A stretch of 64,000 bases of DNA, taken from NCBI GenBank assembly GCA_030272585.1, contig BSYQ01000011.1, positions 4,154,001-4,218,000 on the forward strand. Direction: 5' to 3'. Below the pieces are notes generated by a model. That model was not told the origin of the DNA. It saw only the letters and a list, made by a program, of their open reading frames with translations, and ran no database searches. Position 1 is the stretch's first letter; every line of letters begins with the position of its first letter. Origin of the DNA: Bryopsis sp. KO-2023. Its lineage: Eukaryota; Chlorophyta; Ulvophyceae; Bryopsidales; Bryopsidaceae. Of this stretch, positions 11,816 through 23,290 are shown piece after piece. A program made the position numbers and the translations under genes.

Positions 11816-12752
11816 GATTTTGCTTTTTGCTTTCTCCCTCTGTGCTGTGTCGATCGAGGCCTCACCATGTGAAAGTGAGTCCGTAAAAAAAAATGTGGGC
11901 AAAAATGCTTTTGAGCTGTGAAAATTCCATGCTTTGGTTCACCCTACAGAAAAGCCCTGTTCTTCCTCAACTGGTTCTTGTATGGGTGGAATTGTTTTTC
12001 CCTTTTCGACGCCCCTCTTGGATGGATATTTTGCTTGATCGATTAGCAAGATAACCCCCCCAAAAAATAAAATAAAAAATAAAAATAAAATCTAAAGACC
12101 AAAAAAGGAATGAGAAAAAAAAAAAAACATATTGGAACCTCCTCTGTAGATATGTTTTTGCTTTTAATTGTTGATTCCTTTGTATATTCCTTTTAATCCT
12201 TTTCATCAAAATAGATTTTTTCTTTAAAAAAAGAAATAGTAATTATATTCTGGATTAACAGTACAAATCTTGGTCATATTGATATGGTTAAATTTCAATA
12301 CTTTCATTTTTTTTCTGTTTTCATATAGGAGATTTTGATTCGAGGTTGAAGCGATTATGTCCTTCCTTGAGGAAGCACCTGTTACAAAGAAAAAGATTGA
12401 AAGCAAAAGGGTCCAAATCAAAAAAGGTAAAAACAGGCCAAAAAAAAAACACAGGATAAATATATATATATACAAAATAAAATATAATTTTGAAACAAAA
12501 ACTGCACAACTGATCATTTTTGATGGTCTGGGTAGTTGATGTGTTTTTTTCTGTGTTTAGCCCCTCCGAATTTCACTAACTGCCTTTCTGCATCCAGCCA
12601 GGTTTTTTATTTTTATTTCATTGTTTTTTTTAATGTATTACATCGAGACTGAAAAAAGCCCCATGTAGAACCCCCCCCACGCAAATGAGTGATACGGATC
12701 CATCCTTGTTACTATTTTCATTTACTTAATTTTTTTGGGGGGAAGGGGGTGT

Positions 12753-12783
<31 letters not shown>

Positions 12784-15700
12784 CTTATTTTTATTTTCCA
12801 CATTTTATTGCCTCAATTCTTTTCCTTCTTCCAACAAACTGATCACTTGTCAGGGCTTCTTCCACTGATCGCATGTTTCTTTTTTTCCTTGATTAATTTT
12901 TTTTGTGTCTGTTGATTGAATCAACCTCACTGAAAAGACCGCAGAACCAAACTGGAAACGATTTCCATATCTGGTTTTCGTTTTAAACCGTGACTACCAA
13001 AAGGCTTGCTCTGGGGTATTGATTGACAATGCAACCGTTCTGACGGCAGCCCATTGCTTGGTGAACATAGACAAGGGGGTGCATCAAATGCAAACCTCGC
13101 CCCTAGTTACCCGTATTGGCGATCCGCTCGAAACAGTAAGAGCATGTGTTGAGGAGATGCTGAAAAGCATTGCCTTTTTGTTGTTTTTTGTTGTTTTTTA
13201 TATGACGTGCCAGGTTTCCAACTTCTGTTTTACGGTTTGCATAGGGGAAAAATACAGTGACTTGAAAAATTTTATTACTATAATAATTACACGTAGCAGA
13301 CAAGAGAAGAGATTGATTTGCGTATATTATTATTGTTTTGCAAAAATAAGAAGAAAACAAACGAGTGAGATTTTTGATAGATCGTCTTAAGTGGAGGGAT
13401 AGTTAAAATGTTTACATATGTTACAAAGAGAACAGAACTCACATAAAACAAACAAATAAACAAACATGCAAATCTAGCAAAAAAACAATTTGGTGTGTTC
13501 ATTTCAACCCTGTTTCTGCTCTATTGTTGCAGGCGCATAATGTCAAGTATGCAATTTTGCATCCATTCTGGGATCCCGAGAAAATCGGATCCGATATGGG
13601 ATCCGATATCGCGGTGCTTATACTGAGTGAACCTTTTCCAGCGATGCCTTTCCCATCACTAGCAAATTTCGGCACCGCTGTGGAAAGAAATCTGAGTGGG
13701 GTGGTGGGGAGTGGTGCAAATGAGATGGCTGATGTTCACCAGTTGAAATTAAAGTGTCAGCAGGAATTTAGCGAGGATGGGAATATCACCTCGGGAGACT
13801 TGGTTTGCTTTACTCGACAGACTGGAAGCAAGGATAGGCCTTGCCAAGGTTCGCATGGATGCAAGCTATGCAAAGAAAATATGAACAAATATGGATTCAA
13901 GAATGTGCTGGGTTCCAGGGTGTCCTGCCATAACTGTAACAAAAACTGACACGATGCGTGTCAGCTATGTAATAGATAAAATAGATGAAATTCTAAAATT
14001 TTATTGGAAACAAAGTCATTAAAGGTATTAAATTATGAAAATTTCTATTTCGGAGGGTTCAGGGTCTGACGGAGCTGACAAGCATCGTATTAATTTCTGC
14101 TATATTTAGAGTGTGATTTAAGTATCTGCTGGTGAAATTTTATGAATCATCCTGACTTGTACAGCAGCGTAAATTCCAGATTGTGAATGGGGAAAATTGG
14201 AAGAAAAAAAACAATATATATATGAGTAATGCAAACCCAGGAGTATTATAGGAATGGTTTAAAGAAGCAAGTGCTGTCATTACTTATTGGTAAAAAATTG
14301 GTGCTGGTAATGAGGAGGGTAACTGTTTCTTTTGAGAAGTGCTTGGTGTTGATCTCTCTTGTTGATTTCTTGCCTTTTTGTTTCTTATTTTTCTCAAGGG
14401 GATTCCGGAGCACCCCTCATCAAACCTTCCAGCTTGATGATTCCTGACCATGATTTATTGCTTGGCATTTTGTCGTCTGGGCATGTTTGCGGGGGCTTTG
14501 AAAAATCAGGAGATGTATTTACTGAAATATCGAAATACACCTTGTGGATTCGCCATGTCCAAAAGCATCCAGAGAAGTGCAGCTACTCAGAAACGGTGAG
14601 GAAAAAAAATCTGTGTTATTTTTTAGTTCTGGAAGCCATTTTGTGCATTCACCAGGGGGGTTGAAAGAGTGGGGTGTTCATGATATAACTGTTTTTCAAT
14701 ATCTTATGAAAATATGAACAGACCATTTTTGAAAACGTGGATTCAAAGTTTGAGGATTGGATTCTATTTTTTTTTCTTTTTTTTTTGGGGGGGGGGGGAG
14801 GGGAAATGAATTTCTTGGAAAAAAGATGGACCATGTCACTTTTGACATCTGGAGGGCAAGTTAGTAGTTTCTGATAAGTTTTTTTTCCCCCCTGCAGCCG
14901 CTACCGGCTTCTTTGTGCCTGCCGGAGCAGCATCAGAATACATCTGGGGAGCCACCCAAATGTCGGATCAAAATGGATTCGACCATAAGCAAATGCGGAA
15001 ATTATACCTTTTGGCAGCTCGCCAACGATTATGGCTGGACTGAATTGCATGCAGCTGCCTGCACTAACCGGTTTATCGAATGTGTTGACGTAGGTCTTTC
15101 TTTTTTCTTTTTTTTTTCAAGTAATTTTTCCCCTTCATCTCCCCTCCAATCCCCCCTTTTTCGGAAGATAAAAAACAAGCATGGTTTTCGAATCTTTTCT
15201 ATTCAGAACAAGCTTTTTTCGCTCAGAACAAAAACTCCTTCATGAAGGTTTGCTTTTTCTTTGTTTTAAAGAATTTTTCAGTGGAAGATTTCAGCGTGGA
15301 GATTTCTGGTCCTTTTGGTCCGGGCATACCTTTCAAAAAGAAATCGACAGCACTGCACGTCGTAGCAGCTTTCGGCACTACCGATACAGCTAATGTAAGC
15401 CAGTGTTTCAATCCAGGGAAGATATAAATAGCAAGCACCACAATAGAACCGTGTGCATCTCTTTCCTTCTAGATTTCATTTCAGCTTTGAAAATGCTCCC
15501 CAAATCGTACGAAACGATTGTGGCAAATCGATGCCAGATCTGAGTTCACCTCATTTATTTTCTTCATGTTTTTTTTTTCCCATGTCGGAGCTTTTTTCAG
15601 TTCATTTTGTGTGCATGTCTGACATCATGGTGAATTTTCTTTTTTTCAGGCCATGGTTAATTTGTTTCCAACCGGACTCAAATTTTCAGCTGAAAATGAA

Positions 15701-16729
15701 GCTGGAGAAACACCCCTGCATCATGCAGCAGCTGTTGGGAACTTCAAGATGGTCGTGGTGAGGGAAGACCCAGGGAAATTAGGATTCAACAAAAAAAAAG
15801 AGAAAAAAAACTTCGAAAAAGTGAAAATATGACATGAAAAGAGTGATATGCAAAAAAAGAGAGTGATTGAGGTTCGGTCGTAGCTTGCAGTGGATACAAA
15901 TTCATACATTGATATATGCATTTAACAGAATGTTTGCACTGTTTTTTTGAGCCACTTAATATTTGGTTAATAACCGGCAGTTATTACTAATATTATACAA
16001 CTGGCGCTTTTTTTTCTTCTTTTTCCTTCTGCTGCGCTGATAAAGCAACCAATTTACATGTTTTTTTCAACAGAGATGCGCTCTACAGAGACAAAAAGCT
16101 TGCTTTTTTTTCCCGAGAATATTTATTGCATATTTATTTCATCTCGACATTTTCTGCATTCGCTTGCTCCTTTTTGATTTTGTTTTATTATGTAAATTTT
16201 TACAGTGGCTTCTTGAGGAAAACGTTGATATCAACGCAAGGTCCTATGGTGAAACCCCACTAACATATGCAGCAAGGGAACTTCATGTAAAGACAGTTGA
16301 GGTCAGTTTTTTTTTTTAAATTAAGAATACATTTGAGAAATGGAAGGGGGGTGGGGTTGGGGAGGTCTCTGTTGAAAAGTTCAGCAATAACTTAATTGAG
16401 CGGAGTGGAGACAGGTGGCTTTCGGTTTATAGATTTCTGCTTCCCTTTCCACAGTGATTTTTTTTTTCTTTTCCTTTTGATCATCTACAGAACAACTTTA
16501 TTGCACAATATTAAAAGCATAAGTTGGTGTTTTCAATTTTTTTTTTCTTTTTTTTCTTGATTTTCTTCTTGTTTTTTTTTTTCTGTTTTGTCAGGTGCTG
16601 ATAGACCGTGGAGCGAAAGTGGAGATGAATGAAGCTATGGATCGTTTTTGGCGAGCTGTATGTCTTAGGAAAAAAGCTCCACTTGTCTGTCAAAAATTAG
16701 TGCGAAAATTGAAAGGAAGAAAGCCCTAA
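11816..16729 (+). CDS. Secreted trypsin-like serine protease fused to ankyrin repeats
   Basis: Exons that join in phase: 11816-11874 (hydrophobic, signal-peptide-like ILLFAFSLCAVSIEA), 11950-11985, 12329-12426 (very basic), 12938-13135, 13533-13848, 14399-14595, 14899 to about 15094, 15282-15394, 15650-15757, 16206-16301 and 16595-16729. The S1 protease triad is complete: TAAHC (His), GSDIAVL (Asp) and GDSGAP (Ser, formed across the 13848/14399 junction). A Cys-rich linker follows, then about four ankyrin units (WTELHAAA, STALHVVAAFG, ETPLHHAAAVGN, ETPLTYAARELH). There is no classical IVGG activation site; the domain starts near FPYLVFVLN. The start-codon exon is not located, and the 15094/15282 junction needs a weak donor. 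S1 proteases are normally secreted and ankyrin repeats normally cytosolic, so the pairing is odd, but the frame continues across all these junctions. Confidence 0.78.
12622..12720 (+). repeat. Dispersed short repeat with TTACATCGAG core
   Basis: Contains ATTACATCGAGACTG, then CCCCATGTAG and GCAAATGAGTGATACGG. The same order occurs at 17745-17815 and, more weakly, 63048-63112. It lies inside an intron of the protease gene. Confidence 0.6.
12752..12790. repeat. (TTTA)n microsatellite
   Basis: About nine near-perfect TTTA units within an intron of the protease-ankyrin gene. Confidence 0.85.
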
Positions 16730-18639
16730 TTGGTCGGGTAGCTAAATCGTGCTCAAGGAATTTGCATTGGTTGTTTTCTCCTGCTCTTTCTGAGAACCCT
16801 CGCACAAAAAAGAAAAAATAAATAAAAAATACATATATATGTATGTGTGTGTGCTCTTGAACATTTCATAGAAGCAAAAAAAAAAAATCTTTTCAGAGAG
16901 CAGCCCTTCTCATATCGAAATGTGTAACGGGTGCATGCATAAATATATATAAATATTTATATATAAAAATATACATTATAATGTATATTTTTTTTCCTCC
17001 CAAAACTCGTTGGGTGGGTAGGGTCTGCAGAATCTGTTTTTGACCTGAACTGATCGTGATGGTTGTTTTTTTGTTCATTTCCCTGACTATCCTATTGATT
17101 TTTCTTTTTTGAGTGTGTTTTTTTCCTTTTCACATCTGGAGTAGTTTACTCCAATTTTCCATTCCTTTTTTTTTCCTCTTCTGTTTCTGTTCGTTTTTAG
17201 TTTTACACTTCACATTTTTGGCCGTCGTCCGGGAACGAAACACAATTTTGATATTGTTACAGTTCAACTAGAAAATGAAAACTCAGAAAGGAGGGAAATG
17301 AGGGGATCCTACTCCTTTGATGCAAATTGGCTGAATTTCAAGAAAACGTAGCTTTCGTTTGGCACTGTTTTTCTGTGTGTGATGTTGTGTCTTGATGTAA
17401 AATGTTTTTGTAAAAATGTGCAAAAAAAGAAAAGGAATGGGTTTCAATGGAAAGAATCAAATTGTCCAGTACAGAGTATCAGAGGAATACTGATTTTTTT
17501 CCTTTTTTCTTTTTTTTTTGGGAATCGATAACATTTTTTTACTGGTATGTATATATATTTTTGTGTGTATCATACAATATGATATATTGTTGAATTCACA
17601 TTGTTACAGTGAAAAGTATGACCCCTCTTCCAACCAAAGCCCCTTCAAATAAGCAAGTACCCAACTGAATTGGCCCTTTCCACTGTGTGTTATATGTGTA
17701 TATATATAATGTATAATGTACTATCTGTTTGATTCCAAAGTTGTTACATCGAGGCGAACCTGCCCCATGTAGCCCGTCCACTATGCAAATGAGTGATATG
17801 GGCCCTCCACTCTAATAATAATTGTCCTCCCTACCCCTGTCCATTATCTGTTTGATTGATTGATATATTGTTTTAGCCAGTGGCACACCACAGAATTAAG
17901 AGTTAGTTTGTTACCAGCCTCTTATTTTATTCTTTTTCTGGTGGTAGGTTTTGGAAACTGAACCCCTCTCAGAGGGAAAATATCACGCTTGCTTAAAAGC
18001 TCTAAAAAATTTCCCAGCCTTATCCCTTGCGGCTCTCTGACACTTTTTCATTTTGAATGAATCCATCATGGGGGGGGGGGGGAGCTTGATGATGATTTTC
18101 CACAAATCAGTTCCGGATAGGAAAACACGCTGAAGGCAAAAAACAAACACATTCATGCAACCAAATTTTGCTTGTGTTTCAAACAAAGGGAAAAGGCCAA
18201 GGCTCCGTCCAGTTTTTGTGATGTGTCGAGTTTCTCTCTCAAACGCAAAAGGTTTCAATCAAATTATGAAGTTCTGTTCGTTTTCCTTCCTTTTGTGTTT
18301 GTTTTACGAAAGAACACAACAAAATTTACGTTTAGATTGTATCGAAAAGTACAGGTGTTTTCCGCACATTAAGAACCACGGGCCCGTGCAATACAAAGTT
18401 CTCAAGGAAAAAGCAGTTTGAGAGAGGGTACCGCGGTTGAATCCAGCGGTTGCACGGCGGCGCTTAAAAGCGGCTTACGTCGGACTGAAAAAAAAAAAAG
18501 TTGCAACTACCCTGGTGTGTGCGGCATAAATACCAGTTCCTCCTCGAAACATCCAAAGTTCAGTTGTTTCCTTGCCTGTGTGCGTTCTGTCTTCTCTCAG
18601 CCGGCTATTTTGTCTAGAATTTTTCCTTTCACAACGACG
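16730..18639. other. Intergenic region rich in homopolymers
   Basis: AT-rich spacer with TA-rich tracts, a dispersed repeat at 17596-17820 and a run of about 14 G near 18070. I see no convincing gene. The upstream 150 bp or so before 18640 likely hold the promoter of the next gene. Confidence 0.45.
17596..17820 (+). repeat. Dispersed short repeat, composite copy
   Basis: The 5' part (17604-17690) matches 8866-8985. The 3' part (17745-17815: TTACATCGAGGC, CCCCATGTAG, CCACTATGCAAATGAGTGAT) matches 12640-12710 and 63048-63112. This copy has both modules about 60 bp apart, suggesting that the single-module copies are fragments of one element of about 220 bp. Confidence 0.6.
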
Positions 18640-20046
18640 ATGACGACGACCATGAACGCTGCTATGATTTTGGCATTCCTCGCACTCGTGGCGCCGCCAC
18701 AAGCTTTGGCAGGTTTGGAGCACAAGTCCCCGTCCTTTGAGCTTTCTGGGACGCAAGCCAATCGTCTTCTTGCTTTGGTTGGGATGTGCCGCCTTAGCTT
18801 CGCATTTGTTTTTTCCAGTTCGAGGCCTCTACCAGACCTCAACGACTTCTTGCCAGGTCTTTGGTTCTGTGAGCCTCGTGGTGAAATCGGGGTCGTGCAA
18901 GGGCTGGGCCGGAGCGAGTTGCACCGTATGAATCACTTCTTCCAGCCAGAGTTTTTGCTTGTCCTCCTTGGGTTCATCACCACTTGGGTGCAGTAACTGA
19001 CTGACTTGCTACCTTCGTTTCTACAGTCTCTGGCGTTCGCTGAATCCAAACTGGAAACCGAAGTCAAGGAAATCCTGACCAACGACCTGTGCAACCCTGT
19101 ATCGGCGCAAGCCGCAGCAACGGCCGCTGCGACTGCAGTGGCCACTGTCTACTTTGAAGCGTTGGCAAAGGTCGGTTTCCTTGCTTTTGGAGTCGACTGT
19201 TTCAACACAATGAAAAGTACCGCACGTTGCCGAGAGTTGGTGTGGCTTTGCGTGTGCAGGTCTCTTGTGACGGGCAAGGATTTGGATGCGGTTTCAGCGT
19301 AGCCCGCGGAGATTCTTTCGCAACCGCGTATGCCGAAGCTTTCGCTCGTGCCGTCGCAATTGCAGCTGGCGGCGATTCCAGTGCAGTGTGTATGGGAGAC
19401 TTAACCGCGATAGCGGTAGGATTCGCGCAAGCCGCTGCGGAGGGTAGTGCCAGGGCGTGCGTCGAAGGCAGCGGATCAGCCGAGGCGTTCCGCTCCGAGT
19501 TTGTCGTGTCTGCAACAACAGCCATAGCCGAAGCCCTGGCGATCGCAACGTCCGAAGTCTGCACAGGTTCGTTTGCTCCGTGCTGATATAGCTTCTCCAT
19601 CACCTTGGCCCGTTCATGAGGAGCGAGGATGTTTTTGGTACAGGCGAATTGGGTGTCGAATCCGAATGCGGAGTCGATGTGGAGGGAAGCTCCACCGCAA
19701 ACAACAACAGCTTCAATGATGTGGGCAACCCAGCGCCAACGACAAGCGGCGACGGAACTGCCGATTCTGGCTCCTCCTCGACCACGGCCGGCGCCCAGCT
19801 CCCAGTCTGCACCACTGTAGAAGAGTACTCTTGCTGCTGGGATGCTCCAGGGTGAGAAGCGTTGCATTGATGGCCATGGTTATCACTCAGAAATATGTCT
19901 ATTTGTTCGCATTGGTGATGACCTGAATTCGTATTTTCCACAGCTGCGCAAGGAACGGGCTGCGAAGCGGGGCCTCTTTCGATCCCAACCACAACCTGCT
20001 GATCTTCCCCTTGGGTTCTTCGGCGCCACAATGCTTCTGCTACTAG
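18640..20046 (+). CDS. Secreted alanine- and cysteine-rich protein, unknown function
   Basis: Six exons join in phase: 18640-18712, 18819-18925, 19027-19170, 19260-19566, 19644-19851 and 19944-20046, giving 313 residues. The N-terminus is a clear signal peptide (MTTTMNAAMILAFLALVAPPQALA). Then comes a short Cys segment and a long Ala-rich region of small residues (QAAATAAATAVAT, then blocks such as FATAYAEAFARAVAIAAGG) punctuated by single Cys residues. A Ser/Thr/Gly linker and a Cys-rich C-terminus ending in CFCY follow. I recognise no family. The composition suggests an extracellular structural protein, a coat component or a surface-active secreted protein; that is inference. Its GC content is visibly higher than the surrounding DNA. 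It lies upstream of the PLAC8 gene on the same strand. Confidence 0.72.
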
Positions 20047-20796
20047 CAGTTTTACCAGGCCCCACCTACCTTAGAGCCTTAGAGTGGGGCGACAGGAAGC
20101 GAAACACCAACCAGAGGGTCTTGTATAATTTCGGGCGTAACACGAGCATCGTTCCTCTCTTTCGTGGAGCAGTGAACATCGGGGCAGAATCCACTTGAAA
20201 AGTAGTGGGAAGCCTCTTTTTATCGTATGATGAACCATGCCTTTGCGTGGTTTCTGAGCACCATGCATTTGGACCTGACCGTGGCGAGAGCTGTCTTCCT
20301 TTCGCGTTGGAGGTGGTGGCGAGTGTGTGAATCGTTTTGTGGTATTTTCGAAAGGGACTTCGGCCGTCTGTACGGTCCAGAAAGACTCCTAGGCCAAATG
20401 TAAAGGATGTGTGCGTTGAGAATCTGCAGTCGCGAACTCACTCTTGTTTCGGTTCCATTCCAAAAACACTCCACCATTCTGGGATGGTTTTGGTGACGAC
20501 CTTCAGAACTGGACTGCGGCAAACTCACGACCTCATGAAGACCAATCAAAACGTGTATCAAAATTTCAGAAAAACGAACTTTTTTTGCAAAACTGAAGTC
20601 TTAAGTTTCCAATGTGGGCTTTGGGATTCGATTGAACATAGCTGTCAGATTCCGACTAGACGTAGTCACGTCTTTCCTGGAAAGTGTGGGGAACCTCCCG
20701 GCTCACTCTTCCCACATAAAACGGTGTTCTGGAATCCTGTGCCGCAGCGAAAAGAAGGGTTGTGAATCTTGTCAAGTGTTGTTTCTGTTTGGAAAA
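20047..20796. other. Intergenic region before the PLAC8 gene
   Basis: No recognisable coding sequence; open frames are short and unsupported. It likely holds the 3' UTR of the Ala-rich gene and the PLAC8 promoter. Confidence 0.4.
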
Positions 20797-21504
20797 ATGG
20801 CGAAACTCCAGTATGAAAAGGTGTCCATCGGCGAGCCAGTAAAGGCCGTCGCCGTTGCTGAGGAACCTCGTCACTTTCATTCTCACTTCTGCAACTGTTT
20901 TGGAAACTGCGACATTGTTGGATGGGGCTGTTGCTGTTTTGTATATTGGTGCCCATGCGTCGCGTTCGGGTAAGAAAACGTCGCAACGAGTCCCAGTTGA
21001 TGGTGCCTTTCGATCCCCTTTTGAAGACTAACTCACTCTCTCCGCTTATTTTAACACAGGATGAACATCGAAAAGGTTACAGGGAAAACGGGTCGCGCTA
21101 TCGCATATGCGCTTCTGATGCTCATTGCGATAGTGGGGATGAGGGGAGGCAACGTCCTTCTCAGATACCAGATGGCAGCTAATCCCTGCTTCGATGACGA
21201 GGTTGCCCCTTGCACCCAAGCCGACGTCGACCAATATTCCCACACGGCTTTGCTTTGCTTCATCGTCAGTTTAGTGGCCTTTGCGGGACTCGTCACGCTT
21301 GGAGTCGTGAACAGAAGGCGCACACGCAGGGCTCTGAACATTAAGTACCACGTGGACGGAGGATGCGCGGAGTGTTGCGAGGACACTTGCGCGTGGTGCT
21401 GCTTCCCTATGGGTTTGTGCCAGGAAACCCGCACTCTGTTTTACAACAGAGTCGAGAACGGGCAATGGAGGGGTCCTGTGACAATGGGGAACAGCATTGT
21501 GTAG
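20797..21504 (+). CDS. PLAC8-family cysteine-rich membrane protein
   Basis: Two exons, 20797-20969 and 21060-21504, join in phase to 205 residues. The family hallmarks are CCCFVYWCPCVAFG at the exon junction, then CCEDTCAWCCFPMGLCQETR and a closing GxWRGP. Two hydrophobic helices lie between them (IAYALLMLIAIVGM and TALLCFIVSLVAFAGLV), with a Cys-containing loop. In plants and algae, PLAC8/FWL/PCR relatives act in cell-size control or export of divalent metals at the plasma membrane; which applies here cannot be told. Length and motif order are normal, with no damage seen. Confidence 0.87.
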
Positions 21505-22879
21505 ATTTGCTAAAAAACAAACGAACGAAAACGCTATAAAATTTTGCCTATGTGTGTGTACTCTCCCAATGTTTGTTTTGTTCGGGTATGTTACTCTTCT
21601 TTTTCCAGGAAATAGGTGAGGAAAAAGGTGAGAATGATGGACTGGATGTGACATGGCCACCTAAAATTCTATATATTCTTTTATGTATGTATATGAATTA
21701 TGGAGTGTGCTGATGTGGCCTTGTGGTTTCATGGTGGGTAGATTTCCAACTGGCAGGAACCAGACAGTCTGACAGTCTAATGCCAATGTTGCTTTTTGTA
21801 CTATATGTGGGAATGCACCCGAAAAAATTTTGTTTGTATTGCTCGGAACGGGGGCGGTGCATTTGGATGTCAGGAGAACACCGTGGGGTTTGAAGTCCCC
21901 ACCTGCCTCGGACACCTGTTTTCTGCAAGGAATGAATTTTTTGTGTCATTTTTTTACATTTGTGTTGATTCAAAAAATGGAGAAGCTTGTGGTCAACAGG
22001 GACAGGAAGTGGTGTTCTTCTTTGCTTTGGTGTAATAAAGTGACTGACAGACCAGTCGGTCAAGGGTGATTTTAGTTTTCGTTTGTGTCTGGTCCTGTGG
22101 ATCTGGTACTGTAGAGTGTAAGTAAAGAATGCACTTCTTGAAAAAACTGGACTGTGGAAAAGGGAATTTGTTTGCAAAACAATAGTCTCCACTGAAGAAA
22201 TCTGGAAAGAGGTGTCTATTTTGTTGAGGTTGTGTTCCTCAACACAAACCCCAACACAAAAACTAAACCTCCTCCCCTCAGAGCATCAGTCTGGGAGGGG
22301 TTATGAACATCAGGGAATAGTTTCAAAATAGGTGTTTCCACATTTAAAATTAGGAAATGTGGTCATCAACCCAACACTCTCATTTGGCAGTATGGCAAGC
22401 GAAGTTCACAAGCAAGGGGGCGATTTGCAAAAGGAGGAAGTGCTTGATACAGCCACAGTTCTTGATTATTGTTGCTATTATTATTATTAGCACGATGGGG
22501 TGGTACTTTGAAGCAATTTAGTGGTGCCCAGTTTTGTCATGGAATCCAAAAAATCTTGAATCCTGCCCTGCCAAAAAGTTGGGAACCAGCGCTCAACCAC
22601 GAAACAACAATACCGAAACAACAATACGGAATATGCACGATGATAAGTGGTCGGGGCACGTGCGTTCTATCGCTTTTCCTCTTAGTGTATTTGTAATGCT
22701 TCCATTTTCATTACTGAAGAACAAGCAAACCCTGCAACGAACCTAGGAAATGATATCGAAGGAGGGCGAAGTGTTACCAAGAAACAACCTTTTCCAAGCG
22801 ACGACGATAGCGATCCCAGCACGATTTCGAGCGTTTGAATGGCGCCTTGCATCATCTTGTTGGTGGAAGTGTTCGTCTG
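21505..22879. other. Intergenic region left of the inverted duplication
   Basis: No supported gene. A tandem pair of GAAACAACAATAC units lies near 22600-22629. The right end carries a small hairpin (GTTCGTCT / AGACGAAC, 22871-22894) exactly at the outer edge of the left arm. Confidence 0.4.
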
Positions 22880-23290
22880 TTGCAAGAGACGAACAGAGAC
22901 CCCCCTGGTCTCCGAATATCTGGATCTGTACTGTTTTTCAATAATTCACTCAACAATTACACCCAGTAAGCGTGCAATAAGATTTTTACGTCAAGATACG
23001 AACCGCCTGGGCGTGCTGGCTGTACACCCCGAACGACTGATAAACCTCCCCTCCAAACCGCACCCGCAAACCAGCCTTGTTTCGGTGGATTGAGAAACCT
23101 TTCAGAAGCAAGAAGCGAACAAGGTACGCGCAAGTCAGCCTCCACGTGCTTGTTCCCTGCCTTGGTCGCGATCATACTCCCCGATGCGGAGATCAACCTC
23201 AGTTTCTTTTCAGGACCACAACCTACTCCTAGGCTTTCTTTTTGCCTGACTGTGGCCTAAACTCACTACGGGCTGTTTTGCTTTCTGGTG

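Noticed and set aside
19202-20031. Long minus-strand frames opposite the Ala-rich gene
   Set aside because: They are shadows of GC-rich coding sequence; the plus strand has the signal peptide and phased introns.
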